This document shows, one piece after another, positions 38,801 through 50,800 of a DNA stretch of 64,000 nucleotides. Within the stretch, counting starts at the first letter, position 1; every line of letters begins with the position of its first letter. The notes beneath the pieces are model-generated. The model ran no database searches, was not told the origin of the DNA, and was given only the letters and a program-made list of their open reading frames with translations. Source of the stretch: Endozoicomonas acroporae (GTDB taxonomy: Bacteria; Pseudomonadota; Gammaproteobacteria; Pseudomonadales; Endozoicomonadaceae). A program made the translations under genes and the position numbers. The stretch spans positions 1 to 64,000 of the forward strand of contig NZ_PJPV01000166.1 in NCBI RefSeq assembly GCF_002864045.1, read 5' to 3'.

Positions 38801-41800
38801 AAATTACACTGGTTCCCCGTTCTGATTATGCTGGTTCAAGCCTGACTGATGAGCTGTTGAAAAGTGACCTGGTTGAATTTGCCGATGGCGTCTATCGCTA
38901 TATTGGCAGTGATCTTGATCTTTCTCCTGATTTCGAGTCAGACGGCTACAAGTACGATGAAAATGGCAGTCGTGTGGGCGTGGCAGAAACATCGGTAGAG
39001 AGTGGTGAGCAGTTCTACTTTATTGATGGTACTTATCGTAATAATGGCGCAACAGAGCTTTCGCTGGAGAAAGCCATTGCTGTAGCCGCTGCGCTGCGTG
39101 CTGAAGCGTTAGCAGCAGAAGCGGGTAGATATGAAAGTCTTGCCAGCACAGCTCAGAGTAATGCGGATGCTGCCCAGGCATTGGCAGATACGGCCCAGAC
39201 AGAAGCAGATCGACTGGCTGCCCTTGCTGATACTGCGGTAGAGGCATCATTAAATGCCAGTACATCGAACGCGGTAGCAAAAGCCGAAGCGGCAGAGCTA
39301 GCCGTTGCTGCATGGCAGGTCGAGCTTGAAAACGTAGTGAAGCTTCAGGAAATCGCTGACCAACTTCAGGAAGAGGCCGATGTCTGGAATGCCATCTCTA
39401 CATCAGCCAGATCGGCAGCAGATGATGCCCAGTCACTGGCAGAGAGTGCCGCTGCAGAGGCGGGGCTGGATGCTGCGGGAGTGTCAGCACTCAAACCGGA
39501 TTGGTCACTGTTAGATCTCGACGAAGTTAAACGTACAACACCTGCAGATGACTGGGAGTTGGTTTATGCCAATGCAGATTATGGCGATCAGGATGTTGCT
39601 GTTATCGCGGTTAATAATGCTGATATTACCTCTGTTGTTGGTGCTGCCAGTGGCTCTGTGGGAGTCGGAAAGGGTGGTGGTGCTGCAGCCATCGGTGTAA
39701 CGCTGTCCGAAAATACTATCGGATCCAATCATATTACCTCCGCCTACATTGAAGATTCCCAGATAACTTCACTCAACGACATTGTTGTTGATGCTCAGTC
39801 ACTGTCGACTATTGACAGCACCGTTTATGGTGCGGGTGTTGCCGTTGCCGCCGGTAAGTTTGCGATCGCTGGTGCTGGCGTTGGCATTGATCTTGACAAT
39901 ACCATCGGTGGCAGCACCTCTGCTTATGTCAATAATTCCGCCATGGTGGCTGGTAATGATATTTCCATCACTGCTGATGCTGATGGTCAGGTGGTTAAAG
40001 CGGATGCCGTTGCTGCTGCCATATCGGCAGCTATTGGACTGGGTGGCTCTTTTTCTATCTCCGCAACGGATATCGATAACACCATGGCTATGGCCGTGAG
40101 TGCCTGGCTGAATGTAGACGACAGCCAAAGTATTGCTAAGCAGGATTACCGGGTATTTGCCGGCAACGATATTGAGGTTGCCAGCCATGCCAATGCCCTG
40201 ATGAAAAATGTTGATGCGACAGCGGTGACCTTCAGTGCCGGTCTGGCCGGTGCCAGCGGTGGTGGTGTGGATATCACTAACCTGGTCAATAATCAGGTGA
40301 ATGCAACCATCAGTGGCAGTGATAATAGCAGCGCTGTGATTGGCTCAATGGGGGTTATCAATCTTCAAGCCAGTGAAGCGACCGATTTAAGCATCAATGT
40401 GACCAATGTGGCACTCAGTGCCAGCATAGGTGGCGCTCTTGGTATTGCTCTGGTTCGTAATGATGTCCGCAGCTCGATTTCCAGCAAGGTCAAAGATACT
40501 TCGCTGGAAGCTCAGAATATTTATATTGATGCCCTGGCGGATAATAACATCCATAAGACACAAGCCTTTGGTTTTGCTGCGGCGCTTGCGGCTGCCAGCG
40601 CTAACCGTGCCGATGTCGATATCACCAACACGGTGTCAGCCGTAACAGAGTCAGCCAAACTGACTGCCGTTGATGACATTGTTATTAATGCCAATGCCAC
40701 CAATTATGCCCGTGCCGATGCCAGTGGTGGTGCTGCCGGCGCGGTTGCTGCCGGTGCCATGATTGCAGATATTGAGCAGGGTAACGATGGTTCTGACGAT
40801 GTGCTGGTGGAAATTGGTGATGGCTCACAACTGGGTGCTGCCAGTATTACGGTAAAAGCGTCCGGTAATGATGACCTTCTGCCAGAAACCATTGCGGCCT
40901 CCGGTGGCTATGTTGCTGGTGCAGGTGCACAGAGCAATGTCACCAGTTACCAGGCTGTCGTTGCCAATATTGGTAAGGGTGTTGTGATTGAGGCGGATCA
41001 GTTTGACCTGAGCAGTACGCTCGATCAAACCGTCGATGCCAGTGCAGATGCCTTCACGGTGGCGTTAGCCTCTGGTGCCGGTGCCGGACTGAATATCATT
41101 ATTAATAGTTACGCGGATGTGAATATTGGTGCCAGCACCGGCCTGCCGGGTTCTGGTAATCCTTCATCCATTACCGCTCATGATATCAGTATTAGTGCCT
41201 TGAATCGCTTTGATAAATCACGGTTCAGTAACGGTAAATCCCTGAGAACCGGTTCTGGTAATATTGTGGGTGTCAATGTGATGGTGAGCCAGACCATCCT
41301 GAACAATCATGCGCGTATAAACCTGACCGATGATGTGCAACTGGTTGCAGAAGGCAGCTACGACGATAAAGCTTCCCTTCGTATTGAAGCCCGGAATGAC
41401 ATCACTACTGTCGATAGTATTACGCTGGAAACCGTCAGTGCAGTGGGTGGCATCAATGCTGCGACCAGCAAGGTAGAAGCCAATTCTGATGCCAGGGTGA
41501 ATATCGATGGTACGGTGATAGAAAACGTCACGGGCAAAGTATTTGTGACCGCGAAAACGGATTCCGAGAATCGGGCCAGTGCCGATATTCTTGCGGTTTC
41601 CGGACTGTCCAGTGCGGCTACCGGTGTTGCGATTGCTACAACGAATGCTCGAAATAATGTCAGCATTGCCAACGCCACTATGAAGGCTGGAGACGTCTAT
41701 CTCTATGCTGGTAAGAGTAGCCAGGGTGTGCTGAATATTCTTGAGAGCAGTGCCAATGTGGAACTGACATCAGTCTCCACCTCTGCCAATGTAGCAGTGC

Positions 41801-44800
41801 CGGTTCCAGATGCCGACATCACCGAAACCAATACCATCACTTTGGGTAACAACGCTGATATCAAGTCCATGACGGATATCACCATTGAAGCCCGTGAAGG
41901 TATCGGTGGTAGTGAACGAGCGAAAGAATCGGGGCTGACACTGTCTATATCCGGAGTTCCTTACGGTGTGGATATTGACCGTGAGGGTTCTGTCACTTCC
42001 AACAACCAGTTCTCGGTTGCAGATTCTGCCAAGGTGACAGCCGGCGTTAATAATAAATCCTTCCTGCAGATTCGTCCGGTGGCTGAGATACAAAGCATTC
42101 TTAACGACAGTAGCAAAGTGAGTGCTGATGGTGTCATTAATATCGATGCGCTGACCGACGACGATAAAAAACTGTTGTTTGGTGTAGATAATGCGCAAGG
42201 TGAAGTGGTTATTCCAGAACTGCCAGAGGATGTGGTGTATTTGATGGAGGAGCTTGCGCTCAGCACCATCAACTTCCTGGTCACTCAGGATACAGTGATT
42301 GAGCACAACGGCAGTTATTACCAGTACGCTCCTCAGAACAGCGCTGAAATAGACCTGAAGCAGGAAAATTACAGTAACAAAAATCGCTGGACCAGGTTGA
42401 ATCTGACATTGGCGCAGATTGAATCTCTGGGCTACCCGATTTACGAAAGCTCTATCACCGACGCTCTTGCCAGCGCCATGACCGGTGAGTTCTTTGTGGT
42501 TAAACCCAGAGAGCTGGATTCACCTACCCTGACGTTTACCAATTTAAGTACGCTGCTGTTTGAGCAAAAAGCTCAGGTAGAGAGTTGGATTCGTGATCAC
42601 AGTACGAACGCTGAAGCCATTGCCCGTTATCAGGTTCAACTGGAAGAGATCAATAAAAAAATTGATGAGCTTGGGCTGTCTGATTATGTTCATACTGTGG
42701 ATGCAGGCCAGATTGTTAAGGCACCGGACGGCAATTACTATCAGAGCAAAATCAAACAGGAAAGCATTCTTGAGTTAGCGGACTATTCCGACACTACGTT
42801 GTGGCAGAAAACCAACTCAACGTCGGGAGCCTGGGATTATACCGATACTGCCCGTGCCACCAGTAAAGTTTACAATCAGGCACTGGATATCCTGATGGTA
42901 GACCTGCCGGATGTTTATGCAGCTCCCGGTTCCGTCTATCTGCAGATTGATGGCAAAAACGCTGAAACTCTGGCTGCTCTGGACAATATGGACAACCTCC
43001 ATGCCCGGGAAGGCGCAACCATTCAGATCGTTAATAGCACACCATTTGCCTTGCGTGTGAATGACGCCATTGTTCAAGACTCCCAGCGGGTTGAAGTGGT
43101 GGGTGGTTCCCTCAAAACCTATACGCCGGGCGCCGTGCAAATTAATTATAAAGATGTTAATTCCATTGCCATCCGTGGTGGTACTCAGTCTACCGACCTG
43201 GGCCGCAATTCTGACACACTCAATGAAATTATTATTTATCAGGACAGTGACTCGCAGTTTATTAAAGATACTTACGGTAGTTTCACACTGCCTGAAGTCC
43301 CTCAAGGGATGTACATTCAGGGTAATGTGGTGAATGAAAACGGTGGTGCCTATATCAATAACCGGGAAGGTTCTATTGAAGTCTCTACCCAGATTCGTGC
43401 TGAGACCGTCAATATCTTTGCCGCTGGTGATTTCTCTCTGAACTCGGATGCCTGGTTCCATACCAATAAAGATCCACGCCAGTATATTAATTACCAGTTG
43501 ATGCGTAACTTTGTTTACAACAAAGAAGGCAACTCAAGCTCTTATCAGACTGGTTTAAGTAATACCTCGCTGATCTACACGCTGTTTAAGGCTAACTACA
43601 ACGTACTGACCACCAATATCAATGTCGATAACTCCCAGATTGTCTCCATGGGCAAAATCACTCTGACCGCCCGTTACCTGAATATCAATGGGCTGATTCA
43701 GAGTGGGGTGAATACGGTTTATCTGGAGATTGATGAGAACTTCCGTGGTGGATCTAAAAATGTCGACCTGACCAATAAGAAAGGTCAGGCCATAGCGGGT
43801 GTCAGCTTTGCCAATCCGAATGACAGCAGTAATGTCAAAGTACCCGTGGATGGTTACTGGGATGCTGTACGAAAGGCAATCATTATTGAAGACATTGTGC
43901 CTGCCGGTGGCGAAGTCGTGATTTCCGGTCAGATTATCAGCACAGGTAATGGACGTATTGTGGCGGCCAGTGGTTATGCTTCTGTCGATATCAACAATAA
44001 CAGCGGTTATGAGCTGGTGATGAACGATATCGATAACCGTCAATATCGCGAGGGCAAGATCACCATTATTGATAGCAAGCAGCTGACCAAGGATGAATAT
44101 CAATATAACGGTTCCGGAGCGAGACATACTAAATATACCGGAAAATTAACTGCAGCCACCGGCAATGACATTGCCCGAATCGATTATGAACAACAGAGCA
44201 CCAGCAATGGCGCTGCGGATTCTTTTGCTTATAAAGTCGCCACCGGCTCCCGCTATGTCTGGACAGAAGGCCAGAGCAAAACCAAAACAACGGTTCGCAA
44301 GTACGAGAAGAAGAGCTTTAACCTGTTTGGTGATAACTCGTTTGGCGACTGGCTGGTTAAGGATAAGAGCTATAAGTGGGAAACCATTGAGTTCACTGAT
44401 AAGAAACCACTGCTTGAATCCGAATCGGTGCTGCTACCAATTGAAGGGGCTGAGTCTGCAGATTATAAGGTGACTTATATTCAGACTGAGGGTGATCCGA
44501 ATGTTTATGACTTTGATCGTGAATCCTGGACGACAGGTGGCGGATGGCTCCGCAAAAAAACGGTACACACCAAGATTACTGTGGTTGAGGGGCTGAAAGA
44601 TTATTACACCCACTCCCTGAAAGCAGACTACGACATTGCCATTGATTTCCTCAGTGGTAATAGCCAGCCCGATGTGAATATCACCAGTAAAGGGGATATT
44701 ACCCTGGCCGGTAAGATCAAAATGGCTGACGAAGGTACCTTAAGTATTCTGTCTACCCATGGTGCTATTACCATGAGTGATGGTGTTTATGCTCAGACTT

Positions 44801-47800
44801 CTCAGGCAGATATTGAAGCGAAAGGCACTGCCCGTGTGATTCTGGAGGGTAATACTGCAGATAAAGGTCACCGCGTAGTGTCTAACACTGGCAGTGTCTA
44901 TCTCGGTGTTGTGCTGGATGATAATCCCGGAGAAGGGAAGACCAGTTCCAACAAGCTGTACATCGATGAAATCTCTGCTCGCCACACTGTCGAAATCAAT
45001 GCCGGTGGCGGCATCTTCAAAGCCAGTGGCGGTGAAACGGTCGCTATTTCAGCCAATGTCATTGAGCTTCTGTCACTTGGTGGTGATATTGGTCACCTGA
45101 CCATTGATTCAGCCACCCGAAATGATGCGGGTTACATCACTGTTGAAGCTCAGGGCAATGTTGCATTGACTGAGTACGCAGGTGATATGAATGTGAACCA
45201 GATTATTGCCGCAAAAGTCGCTGGCGGTGGCAGTTCACCTTATGGTGTACAGCTGACCACCAACAGTGGTGATATTCTGGATGGCAATGATGATGAAGTG
45301 CGTGCCTCCAGCCTCGATACCTCTGCTGCCCAGCAGTTTTATGCGGAATCACAGGTGACCAATGAAGCGGATGCCGTGACCGAACTGTATCACCAGTACT
45401 GGAATATCCTCCGTGATAATGGCTCAGTGGACTATCTGTCCGATGTTACTGCTTACGACAAATACAATGATCTGTTTGAACAGCTTTCCGGTGATGAGCT
45501 GGCAGAGGTGCAGAGTCGTATTGTGACACTGAATAACAGCCTGACCGATGCATCTGAATACGATATGGCCTTTGATCAGCTGGCGGTCTGGATAGCGACG
45601 GATGTCAGTTCTGCAGCTGGCACTATCAGCGAATTCGAAAGCCGTATTCAGGAGAAGGTAAACACCAATCGTCCTGTATTTGAAAGTATTCTTTCTCCGG
45701 GTATTGTTGCGAAGCTCTACCCGGATACCCCGATTATTGGTGGCGCAGGAAATACTGGTTCAGCAGAAGCCGCCAATATCCAGGCACTGGTCAGTGGTAG
45801 TGCAATTATCCTTAACGCTTATGGAGGTTTAGGCCAGACCGGTGACCGTATCACCATTGATATGAGCGGTGGTGTTGTTGCCCTGGAGGAGAGTGAGAAA
45901 GAGGTCCTCGCCCAGGCGACAGGCAGTGATGTCGTCGCCACGGATTATGTCTTCTATGTATACACTGGTACGGCGGGTGATATCTCCCAGCTAGATATCA
46001 ATTACAACGATGGCAACTGGACAGAAATCAGCAGCCTGGATGCATCCGCTAATGGTTTCACCTCAGTAACTTATGGTGACTATGTTCAGGTAGACCAGGA
46101 TGGAGTACCCGTACTTTATCAATACACGGGCACCAGTGACTCGATTGAACTTACCCGGGAAAACTTTGACGACGCTGGCTCTCCATGGCAGCTCGTCAGT
46201 GTGACCAGTGTTGCGCCTGCCAGTGTGTTTAACCTGAACTCTGGCGATCTGGTGATGCAGCTGAACTCAGTCACGATTCAGCTGTGGGATGACTTGAACC
46301 TTCAAGGCAATGTTAACCTGACGGCACAAGCCACAGAGGGTATTGCCATCGAACATAGTGGAGCACTGTCCGTTGATCGCATTGTAGGGGCAAGCTGGGT
46401 ACGACTGAACGTTGCCGGGGCATTGATCGACAGCGGTGAGCACAACACTGCTGCTCTGGTCAGTGCTGGTGACCTTGTTCTGATCACCAAGGGGAATATT
46501 CTTTCCCAGAGTGATGGAGGGTTCCGTGTTCAGGTAGCGGAGTCTGCAAAACTGAGCGTCGATACGGTGGGTTCTGTTGATATCTGGCAGATTGAAGGCA
46601 ATGTCAGCATTGGGGGTAAGAATACGTCGATTGGCGATCTGTATCTTGATGATGTGGCCGCTACCGGTGATCTTACCTTTACCGCCGGATTACTATCTTC
46701 CTTTACTCCAACCACTTCCGGTGCCGGGCAGGCAGATATTGTTGTTGAGAAAATCAGCACAACGGCAGGCAAGGTGACTCTGCAGGCTGCAGGCGATATT
46801 CTCGATGCTTATGACGATGCCAACAGTGCGATCATCAATATCCGTGCTCAGGATTTGATGCTGGTTGCTGGTGGCGGTATTGGCAGCCGACAGAACCAGA
46901 TTGAAAACTATCTGGACTTGAAACTTACCGGTGATGTTTCGGCCAATACTCGCAGCGACGTATATCTGAATGCAATAGAAAGCTCTCTGAGCGTTGGCCA
47001 GATTACTTCCGATGCTAATGTTATGTTGAAGTCAGCCCAATCCATTCTGGATGGCGATCAGGACAATAATAATGATCTGATCAGTCTGACCGGTGATAGT
47101 GATATTACAGCGTCTTCTATTTTCCTTGAGTCAGCCAGAGGCACTATTGGCCAGCTGGGTAATCAGGTGGAAATTGATACCACCGGCGGACAGCTGACCA
47201 GCCTCAGCGGCAAGAGCTCGTACCTGAGAGAAGTGCGTGGCGACTTGTCTATCGCCAGCCTGGTGGCAGACAGTGATAACAGTGGCGGTGGTGATGCCAA
47301 TATCTACCTTACCGTTGAGGGTCGTGTTCTGAATGGTAATGCATCTGGTGACACGATTACGGCCAGTGGCTTACGCATTGTTGCTGGCCAGGGCATTGGT
47401 GCTGCTGGTGATGCTCTCAGAACGCTGATTGATCATCTGGAAGCAGAAGTACTGGTCGGCAGTCTTATTCTTAATAATATCGGAGCCCTGATGGTGGGCG
47501 GCATCAGTGATGAAATGGAAGGTCTGCTGGTACAGGGCTCCATCGAACTGGTTGCACAAAGCCCGCTCACCATTAATGAAGATGTTATCGCCAGTGCAGG
47601 CGATATCATGTTGACCGCAATGGATTCACTGGCTACAGGTGATGATCTGACGGTGAATGCTGTTGAAATCGATGCTGAGTTGGGCAATCTCATTCTGAAT
47701 GCTGGTGATAAATTTGTACTGAATCTGGATGGTCTGCTCAACGCCGCTCAAACGCTGATCCTTAATACTGACCTTGGCAGTGTGGACAGTGAATCTGGTG

Positions 47801-50800
47801 ATATCAATCTCTACGGCAGCCTGAATGCTGCCACTATTCAGGTGAGCACTGGATTGGGTGATGATGCAGTCCTGTTTGATGTGCAGGATATTGATGGCGA
47901 TGTTGATGTCAATACTGGTGCCGGTAATGACCTACTGACCATTAACCAATTGGTCAGCCGTTCGGCAGAAGATGCCTTTGTGCTGGATGGTGAAGGCGGC
48001 ACGGATACTTACACGATCTATCGCACTGGTAACAACGCGGACTATGTTGTTAATGTCCGTGATTCCGGTTCTGAAGCCGATGGAGCAGACACTCTGACCA
48101 TCAATGGTACTTCTGAAGCTGACACCTTCCTGCTGCGAGCAAACTTTGTGGCAGCCATGCATACTGATAGTCAGGGTGAATACACTTCGACTGTCGAACG
48201 AATCAACTATGACCGGAATATCAATGCCCGCCTGACGCTGAATGGCCTTGATGGTAATGACAGTTTCTTCAGTGATGATAACAGCACTATTACAACGCTG
48301 GATGGCGGCGCTGGCAATGACCGTTTCCAGATTGGCCAGCTGTTTGGGTTGGATCGTAATACCGCGGAAGGCACCGTTGCTGCAGGTGATGAAATTGCAA
48401 CCACCGAAACGACTCTGGGCTTCCTCAGTAAAGGTAATAGTCTGCCCATGGTTGTTTATGGGGGTGATGGTAAAGACGAAATCAAAGTTTACTCCAATAA
48501 AGGCATTACCAAACTTTATGGTGAGGACGGCGACGACAGTTTTGTGGTGCGCGCTTTCCTGAAAAAGAACACACTGCAAACTGCGGGTGGTGGTGATGTG
48601 GAGTTGTTCGGCGGTGATGGTGCCGACGATATTCAATACAGTATTAATTCACCGCTGAAAATTGACGGTGGTAACGGCACGGACTCCGTTGTGGTTCTGG
48701 GTACCGAAGGTGATGACAACTTTATGATCACCGAAAATGGTATCTTCGGTGCCGGTCTGAATATCAGTTTTGATGGAGTGGAACTGGCGGAAGTGGATGG
48801 GCTGGAGGGCGATGATACCTTCTATGTGCTCAGCACCAGTGATGATGTGGAAACCACCATTATTGGTGGCTTGGGTGCAGATACCTTCAATATCGCCAGT
48901 GATGTGACTAAACCCATTGTTTCCTACTCAGTAGAAGGCCGCAGTAGCTTTGTTAACCACAGTGTGTTCAGTGATGACCTGTCCTACAACGAAATTTTTG
49001 TGGAAGGCATCTCCCTGAACGTAGCCAGTAAAGAAAACGGTGCCATTGGTGTTGACCGTGATGATGGTGAGGTTGTGGTCAGCGAAGGCGGTGTTACTGA
49101 CTTCTATGAGCTGCAGCTGAATGCACCAAAACCGTCGGATGCGACCATTGCTTATGTCACCGTTTCTGCTGCCAGGGCCTCTGGCAGTGATAAACAGAAA
49201 ACCAATGGGTTGGCAGACAGTGTTCTGATTTCTCTGGATGGTCAGACGTTCTCTGAGTCTCTGGTCATTGACTACGACTCAGCGACCAACTGGGATGACG
49301 CCACCAGAATCTACATCAAGGCGGTGGATGATCAAGCTGCCGAAGGTCATCGGGAGTATGTGATCAGTCATAGTGTCCGCAGTGATAACCCGGACTTCGA
49401 TCAGCTGGATATCGATAATGTTGAAGTAGTCGTTAATGACAATGATATGGGTGGCATTATTGTCAGCCCCTTCAGCAACCTGACGGTGGTTGAAGGTGGC
49501 AGTGAAATCACCTTTGATGTCCGCCTGGCAACAACCCCTGAAATTGGGCAGGTTATCACGGTATCCCTGGCTGAGATTATTCCTTCTGACTGGAGCAGTC
49601 AGCTGACTCTGAGTACTGATACACTGACGTTTGATCACACCAACTGGTCTGGCCAGTTTACGGTGATTGCAACAGACGATGGATCTGTTGAAAATCTCTA
49701 TCGAGCCGGTATCACGCTCTCTGCATCTGGTAACTACGCGGCTGACAGTGTGTCGCTGGATATTGACGTCGTGGATAACGACAGTGGTTCGGTCCTTATT
49801 ACTCAGACCGATGGTTCGACACTGGTGAGTGCGACGCAACAGGATGCTTACCAGATGGCACTCAGTAAACAACCTGCTGCACCAGTGACGGTAAATCTGC
49901 TGAATGATGGACAGGTACTGTTCAGCAGTGCTGATCCACGATTTGATGCCAGTACCAACAGTGTGACTTTCGGTATCGATGACTGGAATTCACCAATTGA
50001 ACTGACTTTGGCTGCTAACACCGGCTTCCAGCCTGAAACGGATTCTCAGCCGGTTCAGAACCCACCATTGCAGCCTCATACGCTCTCAGATATTCGCGGC
50101 AAGCTGATTATCGAAGGTGGCACGCCAGACGGTAAAAAGCGTGAACTGACACGGGCCGTCATGTTGCCAACAGAGATTGACGGGCCATTGCCACTGGTTA
50201 ACATTGAACTGAATGAAGATGAGCAGACCGATACACTGAATGTCTTTAACGATGGCAGCATCCAGAATGACTCCGGTATGTTGACTGAGGATACGATTAC
50301 CGGACTCGGTATGACGTCAGGTAAGGGTATTGAATATCACGATATAGAAGTGCTCGAAGTTCTGCTGGGGAGTGGTGATGATGGCTTCATCATTGAAAAT
50401 ACCGCTTCCAATGTGATCACCGTCCTACATGGCGGTGGTGGTAATGACACCTTGACCGTTAATGATAGTGCCAGTGAGGGAGCACTCATCCTCCTGGGTG
50501 ATTCTGTTCAGAACGGTTCTACTTACAATGCAACATCGAACCAGAAGACCGAAAAGGCCAGAGAGTATACTAACCCCGGCAACGATGTGATTAATGCTTC
50601 AGGTGCTGGCGCTTCCGTTGTGATCTACGGCGGACAGGGCAATGATACGCTGACTGGCAGCCAATACAGTGACCATATTGCCGGAGGCTCTGGTAATGAC
50701 AGGGTCTATGGTCTTGATGGCGATGACCATATCTATGGTGATTCCGGTTTCAATCTGGACGTTGCAACTCGCCTGGATCTCTCCACGCAAATTTTGACCG

